Shown one piece after another: positions 8,482-16,773 of a DNA stretch of 59,285 nucleotides. The stretch spans positions 1 through 59,285 of the forward strand of contig SKSF01000022.1 of NCBI GenBank assembly GCA_007118095.1. The letters run 5' to 3'. A program made the position numbers and the translations under genes. Below the pieces are notes generated by a model. That model saw nothing but the letters and a program-made list of their open reading frames with translations. It was not told where the DNA came from and did no database searches. The stretch is from Dehalococcoidia bacterium (GTDB taxonomy: Bacteria; Chloroflexota; Dehalococcoidia; Tepidiformales; Tepidiformaceae). Position 1 is the stretch's first letter; the number at the start of each line of letters is the position of its first letter.

Positions 8482-8511
8482 GGTATACCACAGTGCTCAC
8501 AGGCCGGACAA
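8482..8511 (-). promoter_or_regulatory. Promoter of the riboswitch transcript
   Basis: On the minus strand TTGTCC and TATACC are 18 bases apart, placing the transcription start at about 8475, exactly at the 5' edge of the aptamer. Confidence 0.55.
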
Positions 8512-8570
8512 GACACAGTTGTCGCAGTGTGTTAACCCGTTACAAACTTGCAAGCCGGGCGTGGACCAGG

Positions 8571-9038
8571 CTACCCGGTGACCGCGTCGAGCGTGGATAT
8601 GTACGCAGCTTTGTCAACCGGGTGCTCAAGTGTGGGCACGACAATAAGCCCCTCTGTACGCCCAACGGATGGATCGAAGTGGTATTCGGCATGTCCTGTT
8701 ATGACACCTGCGCGTTCGACGTAGCGCTCGAGCGCGTTCGCCACCCGTAAGGCATCCCCAAACCCGACCTCGTAGGCGGCAACCACGTGCCCGTGGTCAA
8801 CGCGGCCAAGGCATGCGTCCGGGTGCTCCAGCGTCCCGGGCAATCCAACGGGGAGATGGGCCGCCACGCGGTCACCTGACAAACGGATGAAAGTCTCACC
8901 GTAAATCATGCACTGGTGTTCGTCAGCGACGGACCGGAGGTGTCGCGCGGCACCACAGATGGCGCCGGGGTTGAAATCGCACTGGACCGTGAGTGTATCT
9001 GCGGAACGCCTGGTCCAATAGCGGAGTATGAACCTCAC
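8571..9038 (-). CDS. Uncharacterised protein, 155 aa
   Basis: No family is recognised. The protein is soluble, of mixed composition, with several His residues and no signal peptide. Coding is supported by AGGAGG five bases before the GTG start at 9038 and by the length of the frame in a region where the other strand offers no better gene. It is upstream of the riboswitch promoter and divergent from uvrB. Confidence 0.55.
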   Translation of the reverse strand: MRFILRYWTRRSADTLTVQCDFNPGAICGAARHLRSVADEHQCMIYGETFIRLSGDRVAAHLPVGLPGTLEHPDACLGRVDHGHVVAAYEVGFGDALRVANALERYVERAGVITGHAEYHFDPSVGRTEGLIVVPTLEHPVDKAAYISTLDAVTG

Positions 9039-9301
9039 GCTCCCCTCCTGGACGGGCGCATGCGCCCCGGTGACGCAGGCTTGCGCCGCGCGAACTGCGT
9101 GGTGGCCGGCGCCTCACCCGGCTTCCCTCTGCCGGGAGCATCCACCACCTCTGCTCCCTCGTTTCGCCCTCGAATGGCGAGCGGATCGGCGGGCCGAATC
9201 TGCCTTGTGATCCTAGCACGGGGGTCGCTTATGTGTAGTCGCGCAACGGCAACCTCTGTGAAGGATTCACCATTTCCAGTGGGAACGCTGGAACTCCGTG
9301 C

Positions 9302-9310
9302 TGGTAGACT
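9302..9310 (+). promoter_or_regulatory. Extended -10 element of uvrB
   Basis: TGGTAGACT matches an extended -10 (TGnTAnnnT). It ends 10 bases before the uvrB ATG, and no ribosome site is seen, so the mRNA leader should be nearly absent. The rest of 9039-9301 shows nothing definite. Confidence 0.45.
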
Positions 9311-9320
9311 GAAAATCGGC

Positions 9321-11435
9321 ATGACCAGTACTCCAGTTCTCGGTGACGCATCCCCGTTTCGCCTCGCTGCCGACTGGGAACCGACCGGTGACCAGCCTGC
9401 AGCCATCGAAGCGCTTGTGCGCGGTATCGAGCGGGGTGACCAGTACCAGACCCTGCTGGGGGCAACGGGCTCCGGGAAGACGTTCACTATCGCCAACGCG
9501 ATTGCGCGCGTGGGGCGGCCAACCCTTGTTCTCGCGCACAACAAGACGCTCGCCGCGCAGCTCTGTAGCGAGCTCAAGGACTTCTTCCCCGAGAACGCGG
9601 TCGAATACTTCGTCTCCTACTACGACTACTACCAGCCCGAGGCCTACATCCCCCGGACGGACACGTACATCGCCAAGGACTCGGACATCAACGAGGAAAT
9701 CGATAAGCTCCGCCACGCGGCGACGCGGGCGCTGTTTACACGCCGCGACGTCATCATTGTTGCAAGCGTGAGCTGCATTTACGGCCTCGGTGAGCCCGCC
9801 CAGTACCAGGAGTTCGTGCTCAACCTGGCGAAGGGGCGCCGCCTGAGCCGCAGCGAGGCGGTCCGCCGGATGGTCGGCATGCAGTACGAGCGCAACGATA
9901 TGAACACGGTGCGCGGCACGTTTCGCGTCCGTGGGGACACCCTCACCATCATGCCGAGCCACGAAGAGCTGGCGGTGCGCATTGACTTCTTCGGTGACGA
10001 GATCGAGCGCATCGTGGAGCTCGATCCGCTCACCGGCGAGATCCTTGCGGACCGGGACGCAGTCGACATCTACCCCGCGCGGCACTGGGTCACGACGAAG
10101 CAGCGGCTCGAACATGCGATAACGGCCATCGAGGCCGAGCTGGAAGAACGGCTCGAATGGTTGCGAAACCAGGGCAAGATCCTCGAAGCGGCGCGGCTGG
10201 AAGAGCGCACACACTACGACATCGAGTCACTGCGGGAGACGGGATTCTGCGCCGGCGTCGAGAACTATTCGCGGCACCTGCAGGCCAGGGGCGAGGGTTC
10301 GACCCCGTGGTGCCTGCTCGACTACTTCCCGGAAGACTGGATGCTCGTGATCGACGAGTCGCACATCACGCTGCCCCAGGTCCAGGGCCAGTACTTCGGG
10401 GACCGTTCGCGGAAGGACACGCTGGTCGACTTCGGCTTCCGCTTGCCAAGTGCCGTGGACAACCGCCCGCTGACGTTCGAGGAGTTCATCAGCCACATCA
10501 ACCAGGCCATCTTCGTCAGCGCGACGCCCGGCGACTACGAGCTCCAGCATTCGACGCAGGTAGTTGAGCAGATCATCCGGCCCACGGGGCTGATCGACCC
10601 GGAAATCGAGGTACGCCCAACACAACACCAGGTCGACGACCTGATGGCGGAGATCCGGCTGACCGTCGACAAGGGCCAGCGCGTCCTGGTCACGACGCTC
10701 ACCAAGAAAATGGCCGAGGACCTCTCCGAATACCTCAAGGAGATGGGCATCAAGACGCACTATCTCCATTCGGAGGTAGAGACACTGGACCGCGTGGAGA
10801 TCCTGCGCGACCTGCGGCTCGGTGTGTACGACGTGGTTGTCGGCATCAACCTCTTACGGGAAGGGCTGGACCTGCCGGAGGTGTCACTGGTCTGCATCCT
10901 GGATGCGGACAAGGAGGGCTACCTCCGGTCCAACCGTTCGCTCATCCAGACCATCGGCCGTGCTGCGCGCCACATCGAAGGGCGCGTGCTCATGTACGCG
11001 GACACAGTCACGAAGAGCATGCAGGCAGCGATCGACGAGACCTACCGGCGGCGCGCGATTCAGCAGCAGTACAACGAAGAGCACGGTATCGAAGCAAAAG
11101 GCATCACGAAGACCATCCGGGACATCACCGACCGTGTGCGGATGGTCGCGGAGGAACAGGCCGAATACGACGGCGACACCCGGAACATGCCCAAGGATGA
11201 AGTGCTCCGAACCGTGAAGGACCTCGAATCGGCGATGAAGACGGCGGCGAAGAACCTCGAGTTCGAAAAGGCTGCCGCGCTCAGGGACGAGATCGTCGAA
11301 CTGCGCCGAACGCTCAGCGATAGCGACGAAGAGGAGCTTTCCGAGTTCGCCGCCCATGCCGGGCGCAGTGGCCCGATGCGCTGGGGACGGAGCCAGGCGG
11401 GCGGGCGCGACCGTAGCCGCCGCTACCGGCGGTAG
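9321..11435 (+). CDS. uvrB: Excinuclease ABC subunit B (UvrB)
   Basis: UvrB is the helicase-like damage-verification subunit of nucleotide excision repair, loaded by UvrA and acting with UvrC. The 704-aa protein carries Walker A GATGSGKT at 47-54, the beta-hairpin region [31 protein letters not shown] (Walker B), [10 protein letters not shown], helicase motif V ([14 protein letters not shown]), motif VI ([12 protein letters not shown]), and a C-terminal UVR domain ([14 protein letters not shown]) that contacts UvrC. The frame is open from 8916, but similarity begins only after 9321. A basic tail rich in Arg and Gly ends the protein. Confidence 0.97.
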   Translation: MTSTPVLGDASPFRLAADWEPTGDQPAAIEALVRGIERGDQYQTLLGATGSGKTFTIANAIARVGRPTLVLAHNKTLAAQLCSELKDFFPENAVEYFVSYYDYYQPEAYIPRTDTYIAKDSDINEEIDKLRHAATRALFTRRDVIIVASVSCIYGLGEPAQYQEFVLNLAKGRRLSRSEAVRRMVGMQYERNDMNTVRGTFRVRGDTLTIMPSHEELAVRIDFFGDEIERIVELDPLTGEILADRDAVDIYPARHWVTTKQRLEHAITAIEAELEERLEWLRNQGKILEAARLEERTHYDIESLRETGFCAGVENYSRHLQARGEGSTPWCLLDYFPEDWMLVIDESHITLPQVQGQYFGDRSRKDTLVDFGFRLPSAVDNRPLTFEEFISHINQAIFVSATPGDYELQHSTQVVEQIIRPTGLIDPEIEVRPTQHQVDDLMAEIRLTVDKGQRVLVTTLTKKMAEDLSEYLKEMGIKTHYLHSEVETLDRVEILRDLRLGVYDVVVGINLLREGLDLPEVSLVCILDADKEGYLRSNRSLIQTIGRAARHIEGRVLMYADTVTKSMQAAIDETYRRRAIQQQYNEEHGIEAKGITKTIRDITDRVRMVAEEQAEYDGDTRNMPKDEVLRTVKDLESAMKTAAKNLEFEKAAALRDEIVELRRTLSDSDEEELSEFAAHAGRSGPMRWGRSQAGGRDRSRRYRR

Positions 11436-11440
11436 CCAGG

Positions 11441-12052
11441 CTACCCGTCCTGCTTCCGTGCCCGGCGGCGCTCTTGCTGGTCCCGCGGGAGCGCATCTTC
11501 AAAGTAGTCTTTCCATTCTGCATCGGGCGTCTCGCAGCCTTCCTGCGGAACGAAGCCGGACCGTTCGACCAGTTGCATCTTGTGGATGTACCGGGGGCAG
11601 TTGGGAAAGATCTGGTCCGGCGTCACCCGGACGACGCACTGGGCGCCCGGGAACTCGGGCAGAAGCGGATCGGCAAAGTCGATGCTGGCGGTGCCGTTGA
11701 TGCGCATCCGCGACTGGCCTTCGAAGTCGACGAACAGCATCCCCACCTTCGGGTGCTGCCGGATGTTGCCCAGGCTCATGAACATGCCGTTGCCGTCGTA
11801 GCTGGGGAAGACCACGGTGGTGTCGTCGATGACCCGGACGAACCCGGGTTCACCGCCCTTGTACGAGCAATCGACGTTGCCGTCCGCGTCGCTGGTGGCC
11901 AAAAAGAACATGTCCATCTTCGCCAGGAACGCACGGTCGCGGTCCGTGAACTGGTCGTGCATGGTTACACCGGCGATGCGGTCGGCCAGCCGCGCCGAAT
12001 CGAAGCGTTCCTGCAGTTCCCGTTCGCCTTCGTGAAAATGACCCGCTGCCAT
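11441..12052 (-). CDS. Pyridoxamine 5'-phosphate oxidase-fold flavoprotein, 203 aa
   Basis: The split beta-barrel of the PPOX/FMN-binding class is indicated by an N-terminal helix, MFFLATSDADGNVDCSYKGG, the VVFPSYDGNGMFMSLGNI segment and VGMLFVDFEGQSRMRINGTA. Members of this subgroup (longer than true PdxH) bind FMN or F420 and have varied or unknown reductase roles; PdxH activity is not implied. A Cys- and Pro-containing C-terminal segment (FPNCPRYIHKM) is typical of the subgroup. It converges with uvrB and is divergent from a second PPOX gene, with a shared promoter region at 12053-12132. Confidence 0.85.
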   Translation of the reverse strand: MAAGHFHEGERELQERFDSARLADRIAGVTMHDQFTDRDRAFLAKMDMFFLATSDADGNVDCSYKGGEPGFVRVIDDTTVVFPSYDGNGMFMSLGNIRQHPKVGMLFVDFEGQSRMRINGTASIDFADPLLPEFPGAQCVVRVTPDQIFPNCPRYIHKMQLVERSGFVPQEGCETPDAEWKDYFEDALPRDQQERRRARKQDG

Positions 12053-12132
12053 AGCTTCCTCCCGTCGACCTGCCTGCTCGGAGCACGGCAGGTATAGTCA
12101 AATGCATCTTACACACCTAATGGAGGCCGGCA

Positions 12133-12597
12133 TTGCCGAGTCGAAGGGATCAAATCAAGCTGACCGACGAAGAGCAGAAGGCTTTTCTCGAGGAGGGGTG
12201 GACCCTCCAGGTCGCATCAAACGGGCCGAAAGGCTACCCGCATCTTGTGGCGATGTGGTACATCATGATGGACGGCATGGTCCACTTCACCACCTTCGGG
12301 AAGAGCCAGAAGATCGTAAACCTGCAGCGTGACCCGAAGATCACCGTCATGCTCGAGTCCGGCAAGAAGTACGAAGAGCTCAAGGGCCTCGTGATCGAGG
12401 GCGAGGCCGAGATCGTCGAGGACACAGAGTACACGGCGAACGTGATGGCCCAGGTCGGCAACAAATACAACGGCATCCCGATCCCGACAGAGACGCCCGA
12501 GGCTGCACTCAAGGCCGCGTCCAAGCGGGTCGCCGTGCGCATCAAGCCGGTCGACATCTACAGCTGGGACCACGGGAAGCTTGGCGGGCAGTACTAG
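12133..12597 (+). CDS. PPOX class F420- or FMN-dependent protein, 154 aa
   Basis: A second split-barrel flavin/deazaflavin protein, shorter and only distantly related to its divergent neighbour. Landmarks are LQVASNGPKGYPHLVAMWYI, VHFTTFGKSQKIVNLQRDP, KITVMLESGKKYEELKGLVI and the C-terminal VRIKPVDIYSWDHGKL. The last element is typical of the F420-binding subclass. The start is TTG 12133, chosen because GGAGG lies 6 bases upstream; a TATAGT -10-like element is at 12093-12098. Substrate unknown. Confidence 0.85.
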   Translation: MPSRRDQIKLTDEEQKAFLEEGWTLQVASNGPKGYPHLVAMWYIMMDGMVHFTTFGKSQKIVNLQRDPKITVMLESGKKYEELKGLVIEGEAEIVEDTEYTANVMAQVGNKYNGIPIPTETPEAALKAASKRVAVRIKPVDIYSWDHGKLGGQY

Positions 12598-12610
12598 GAC
12601 AACCCGCATG

Positions 12611-14830
12611 CTACAGGCGCATCAGCGCCTCGTAGGCGTACGTCAATTCCGGAAGGGTTGACTCAATGGGGCCGAGGCGGAACGTCTCGGCCTCAACAGT
12701 TTGTCCGAGGTGCGCCAGCGGGACCTCGTATTCGCGGGCGAGTTCGCGCAGGCGATCCGCGTCGCTGTCGCGCCGGAGGCTCACCACGATGCGCCCCTGG
12801 GCTTCGCCGAACAGCGCCGAGTCGAGCCGCTCGCCGGGGTCAAAGTCCGCCGTCGACTCGAATCCATGGGCGCCGAGCATGCTCGACTCGGCAACGGCGA
12901 CCGCCAATCCGCCTTCGGAGCAGTCGTGTGCGCTGCGCAGCAATCCTTCGTCGTTCGCTGCGAGGACGAGCTGTTGCAGCCGGTGCTCGGCAAGCAGGTC
13001 AACCACCGGGAGCCCGGCGACGGTCTCGTGCTCAGCTTCGAGGTACTCGCTGCCCGCGAGGGTCGGCGCCGGCTGTGCCACGTCGGCGCCAAGCAACCAC
13101 ACAGGCGAGCCGGCGGCGGTGAAACCCGCGCCCAGGTGCTTCGAGGCGTCATCGAGGACACCGAGCATGCCAATGACAGGCGTGGGGTAAACGGGACGGC
13201 CCGACCGCTCGTTATAGAGGGAGACGTTGCCGCTCACGACCGGTGTACCGAACTCCATGCAGGCTTCCGAGATGCCGCGGACGGCCTGTTCCATCGTGTA
13301 GTAGACGTCCGGCTTCTCAGGGCTGCCAAAATTCATGCAGTCGGTCACCGCGACCGGGTTCGCGCCAGTGCAGACGATGTTGCGCGCGGCCTCGGCGACG
13401 GCAATCGCGCCACCCGCATACGGGTCCAGGTAGGCGAGCCGCGCGTTGCAATCAGTGGTGAGCGCGACCGCGAGGTCGGTCTCGTCGATACGGACGACGC
13501 CAGCGTCACCACCCGGCTGGATGACCGTGTTGCCGAGCACCTGCTGATCGTACCGGCGGTAGACGCCCCGTTTGCTGGCGATATTGGGCCGGGCGAGCAT
13601 GCGCAGCAGCGCAGCGGACGCGTCTCCGGGGGCCAGGTCCGGCAACGACCCGATGTCAAAGCGATTCAGCTCGGTGATCTCCGCCGGGCGCTCGCCTGCG
13701 CGGCGGTACTCCGGCGGCTCCGTCGCGGTCTCCCAGGGCACACGCGCGACCTCTTCGCCGTGCTCGCGGATGATCACATCCGGGCCGCCCACAACAGTGC
13801 CGATGGCCTCGCAGTGCAGTTCCCAGCCGTGGAAGAGCGCCGTGACCTGGTCGACGTGTTCCGGTTTCGCGATGATCAGCATCCGCTCCTGGCTTTCGCT
13901 GAGCATCACTTCGTAGGGCGTCATGCCGGTTTCGCGCCGCGGAACGCGTTCGATATCGATAACCGCACCCGTACGGCCGCGCGCGCAGCATTCGACGATC
14001 GAGCTTGTGAGCCCTGCGGCGCCCAGGTCCTGGATGCCGACGATCCAGTCGCTGTGCCGCGAAGCAAGCTCGTAGCATGCCTCCATGAGCAGCTTTTCCA
14101 TGAACGGGTTGCCGACCTGGACCGCCGGCCTCATCTCGGCGAAGCGCGATTCCGGATCGGTGCGCGAGGCCAGTCCGCTTGCTCCATGGATGCCATCGCG
14201 GCCGGTGTCGGAGCCGACGAGCAGGAGCACGGAACCTTCGCCGGACGCGCGTGCGCTCACCAGCTTGTCGATGTCCGCGACACCGACGCACATTGCGTTG
14301 ACCAGCGGGTTCCCGTTGTAGGGCGCCGCGAAGAACACTTCGCCGCCGACGTTCGGGATGCCCAGGCAGTTCCCGTAGCCGCCAATCCCGCCGACCACGC
14401 CGTCGTAGAGATACCGGGTCTGGGGCTCATCCAGGGTTCCGAAGCGGAGGGAGTCGAGGAGGGCGATGGGGTAGGCGCCCATGGCGAAGATATCGCGCAC
14501 GATACCGCCGACGCCGGTGGCCGCACCCTGGTAGGGCTCGATGGCCGAGGGGTGGTTGTGCGACTCGACCTTCATCACGACGCAGCGGCCACCGCCGACG
14601 TCGATGGCGCCGGCGTTCTCCGCGCCAGCCTGCGTCAGGACACGGTCGCCACCGGAGGGGAAAAGCCGAAGGAGCGGCTTGCTGTTCTTATACCCGCAAT
14701 GCTCGCTCCAGAGCGAGCCAAACATGCCCAGCTCGACCTCGTTCGGTTCGCGCTTGAGCCGCTCGACGAGCTGTTCGTATTCAGCGCGGCTGAGGGCGAC
14801 GGCATCGAGTGCTTCCTGTGAGACGGGCAT
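12611..14830 (-). CDS. purL: Phosphoribosylformylglycinamidine synthase subunit PurL (small type)
   Basis: PurL converts FGAR, ATP and ammonia (from PurQ) to FGAM in purine synthesis. The 739-aa length is that of the small PurL that works with separate PurQ and PurS. Visible motifs include LWSEHCGYKNSKPLL, MKVESHNHPSA, GAATGVGGIVRDIFAMGA, QDLGAAGLTSS and NIVCTGANPVAVTDC. purQ lies upstream on the same strand but is separated by two membrane-protein genes and a hairpin. No purS was found in this window. Confidence 0.96.
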   Translation of the reverse strand: MPVSQEALDAVALSRAEYEQLVERLKREPNEVELGMFGSLWSEHCGYKNSKPLLRLFPSGGDRVLTQAGAENAGAIDVGGGRCVVMKVESHNHPSAIEPYQGAATGVGGIVRDIFAMGAYPIALLDSLRFGTLDEPQTRYLYDGVVGGIGGYGNCLGIPNVGGEVFFAAPYNGNPLVNAMCVGVADIDKLVSARASGEGSVLLLVGSDTGRDGIHGASGLASRTDPESRFAEMRPAVQVGNPFMEKLLMEACYELASRHSDWIVGIQDLGAAGLTSSIVECCARGRTGAVIDIERVPRRETGMTPYEVMLSESQERMLIIAKPEHVDQVTALFHGWELHCEAIGTVVGGPDVIIREHGEEVARVPWETATEPPEYRRAGERPAEITELNRFDIGSLPDLAPGDASAALLRMLARPNIASKRGVYRRYDQQVLGNTVIQPGGDAGVVRIDETDLAVALTTDCNARLAYLDPYAGGAIAVAEAARNIVCTGANPVAVTDCMNFGSPEKPDVYYTMEQAVRGISEACMEFGTPVVSGNVSLYNERSGRPVYPTPVIGMLGVLDDASKHLGAGFTAAGSPVWLLGADVAQPAPTLAGSEYLEAEHETVAGLPVVDLLAEHRLQQLVLAANDEGLLRSAHDCSEGGLAVAVAESSMLGAHGFESTADFDPGERLDSALFGEAQGRIVVSLRRDSDADRLRELAREYEVPLAHLGQTVEAETFRLGPIESTLPELTYAYEALMRL

Positions 14831-14842
14831 AGGGAAACGGTA

Positions 14843-14870
14843 CGGTGCTGCACGGATATGCGCAGCACCG
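14843..14870 (-). terminator. Stem-loop upstream of purL
   Basis: A 9-bp stem (CGGTGCTGC with GCAGCACCG) with a 10-base loop lies between the DUF4282 stop and the purL start. The minus-strand 3' side reads only GTTTCCC, so termination would be weak or partial. Confidence 0.45.
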
Positions 14871-14881
14871 CGCCGCCTGTG

Positions 14882-15238
14882 TTACTGGTCGCCGCGGCCC
14901 TGTCGGACCAGCTCCGTAGTGTTCTCCGCGATGCGGAAGATGACGATGAGGATTTCGAGCCAGACGCGCGCGAGTATCACGTACAGGAGAAAGAGGATGG
15001 GGGCCAGAATGACACCCGCTACAGCGGCCCCGCCGCCCTGGGCGATAAAACTTACCAGGATTCCGAGTGCGCCCAGGCCAGCGAAGACAATGAGCAAGAC
15101 GTAGATGACTTTGATGATGGAGAGCGTGATGAACTCGTTGAAGTTGAGGTCAAACAGCTTTCCGAAGAAGTTCGAGGCCGATTGCTGGGGAGGTGGTGAC
15201 GAACCGGGACTGCCGGGCGGCGGATCACTGTCCTGCAT
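14882..15238 (-). CDS. DUF4282 membrane protein, 118 aa
   Basis: After a Pro/Ser-rich N terminus comes FFGKLFDLNFNEFITLSII, the start of a DUF4282 domain, and two long hydrophobic segments at about residues 38-64 and 73-100, with a charged C terminus. The family is a small membrane protein of unknown function. The ATG at 15238 has GGAG 8 bases upstream. It is the third gene of a purQ-DUF4389-DUF4282-purL minus-strand array. Confidence 0.85.
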   Translation of the reverse strand: MQDSDPPPGSPGSSPPPQQSASNFFGKLFDLNFNEFITLSIIKVIYVLLIVFAGLGALGILVSFIAQGGGAAVAGVILAPILFLLYVILARVWLEILIVIFRIAENTTELVRQGRGDQ

Positions 15239-15333
15239 GATGACACTCCATCTCTCATGATTACCGCTTCGTGTTATACACGTGTGCGTAGCGCGACAAC
15301 AGATGTCGTGCCCCATGGCCGTTACGCTCAACC

Positions 15334-15927
15334 TCAGTCCAGCGAGAAGGGTGGGTATTCGTCGACCAGCAGGAGTGCATAGCCCTGGACGCGCTGGTAC
15401 CACCGCAGGACTCCAACGATAAAGCGGTGTAGCCCGGCCGGCAGCGAGCCGACGATGAGCACGATGAACCAGGCGATGAACAGGACGACATACAGCGCGT
15501 ACTGCAGGACCATCAGGATGATGTAGTGGGGGATGGCCAGGAGCCAGCGGATGAGCCAGAAGGTCGTGAGCCGATTCCGGTTCTCCACGCGCTCTTCGAC
15601 CGTGAGCCGCACGGGGTAGGCGTCGTCCGAATCGAGAGAGAACGGCGGGTACTGGTCCGTGAGCAACGCGTAGTAGCCATACACGCGCGTCGTCCAGCGG
15701 AGGTAGCCAATCATGAAGCGCAGGAGCCCCTCGGGGTACCGGCCGGTGAACAGGATGATGAACCAGGAGATAAAGTAAATCACCCAGGCGGCCATGCCGA
15801 GGAACATCAGCACGACCAGGTGCGGGATCCCCAGGATAAGCCGGAAGAACACGGTGAGCCGGTTTTGCGCTGCCGGGCCCGCGGCATCGAGCTGGATGGG
15901 ATAGGCAGCCGGGCTGGCTCCTGTCAT
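15334..15927 (-). CDS. DUF4389 membrane protein with two repeats, 197 aa
   Basis: Two homologous halves each follow the pattern RLTVFFRLILGIPHLVVLM ... YPEGLLRFMIGYLRW ... YPPFSLD, the DUF4389 repeat, with two hydrophobic spans per repeat. The second half repeats it as RLTTFWLIRWLLAIPHYII. The function is unknown; such proteins are common in Chloroflexota and Actinomycetota. The first in-frame start is at 15966, but GGAGG spaced 7 bases before the ATG at 15927 defines the start. Confidence 0.88.
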   Translation of the reverse strand: MTGASPAAYPIQLDAAGPAAQNRLTVFFRLILGIPHLVVLMFLGMAAWVIYFISWFIILFTGRYPEGLLRFMIGYLRWTTRVYGYYALLTDQYPPFSLDSDDAYPVRLTVEERVENRNRLTTFWLIRWLLAIPHYIILMVLQYALYVVLFIAWFIVLIVGSLPAGLHRFIVGVLRWYQRVQGYALLLVDEYPPFSLD

Positions 15928-15993
15928 ATGGTTTCCTCCGGCGGGCGTAGGCCTCGCCGTGGCCAACCCTACCAGTCACCCGCCCGCTTTGTG

Positions 15994-16695
15994 CTACCGG
16001 ACGGCGGCCAGCCCCGCTTCGATCAGCGACGTCCAGATGCGGTTGCCATCGGTACCACCCACGATGTCCTCACCCGCGCGCTCGGGGTGGGGCATCATCC
16101 CGAGGACATTGCCGCGCCGGTTGATGATGCCCGCAATGTTTCGCTGACTGCCGTTCGGGTTTGCTTCGGCAGTCACGTCTCCGTGTTCGTCGCAGTACCG
16201 GAAGATGACCCGACTGTCCCGCTCCAGTTCGTCCAGCGTCCCTGGCTCGGCGAAGTAGTTGCCGTCCCCATGGCTGATGGGGATGCGGATGACATCGCCG
16301 GCGGGAATGGCACTGGCCCAGGGGGTATCGCCGCCGTCACGCCGCAAATGTGTCCATTCGCAGCGAAACTGCAAGCTATCATTGAGGATGAGCGCTCCCG
16401 GCAGCAGATGGCTCTCGCACAGCACCTGGAAGCCGTTGCAGATGCCGATCACCGGCTTCCCGGCTTCCGCGAAGGACACAACCGAGTCCATGACCGGGGA
16501 GAAGCGCGCGATCGCCCCGCACCGCAGGTAGTCGCCGTACGAGAAGCCGCCGGGCAACACCACGGCATCGTAGCCAGAAAGGTCCGTCTCGCGGTGCCAG
16601 AGGATGCTGGCCTCCTGTCCCAGGACATCATGAAGGACCCGGTAGCAGTCGCGGTCACTCCAGGTGCCGGGAAAGCGGACGATGGCAAATCGCAT
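15994..16695 (-). CDS. purQ: Phosphoribosylformylglycinamidine synthase subunit PurQ
   Basis: PurQ is the class I glutamine amidotransferase that feeds ammonia to PurL. In the 233-aa protein the nucleophile is Cys86 in GICNGFQVL, and the His-Glu pair lies in MMPHPERAGED. N-terminal VRFPGTWSDRDC and LPGGFSYGDYLRCGAIA are family hallmarks. The ATG at 16695 is preferred over TTG 16701 because GGGAG lies 7 bases upstream. Confidence 0.95.
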   Translation of the reverse strand: MRFAIVRFPGTWSDRDCYRVLHDVLGQEASILWHRETDLSGYDAVVLPGGFSYGDYLRCGAIARFSPVMDSVVSFAEAGKPVIGICNGFQVLCESHLLPGALILNDSLQFRCEWTHLRRDGGDTPWASAIPAGDVIRIPISHGDGNYFAEPGTLDELERDSRVIFRYCDEHGDVTAEANPNGSQRNIAGIINRRGNVLGMMPHPERAGEDIVGGTDGNRIWTSLIEAGLAAVR

Positions 16696-16773
16696 GAGCA
16701 ACTCCCTCTCTCACGTGTGCCTGGCATTGAGACGCAGGTGTGAGCCTGCGGTCATTTGTCTCACAAAACAGGT

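Noticed and set aside
8433-8750. 105-codon plus-strand frame
   Set aside because: It crosses the riboswitch and its promoter in antisense and has no homology or ribosome site.
10280-10300. GGTTCGA-like T-loop in uvrB
   Set aside because: No acceptor stem or anticodon arm can be built; it is coding sequence of uvrB.
12701-14821. 706-codon plus-strand frame
   Set aside because: It is antisense to purL, whose minus-strand frame has full homology; high GC leaves the opposite frame open.
15526-16743. 405-codon plus-strand frame
   Set aside because: Covers purQ and DUF4389 genes in antisense and has no ribosome site.
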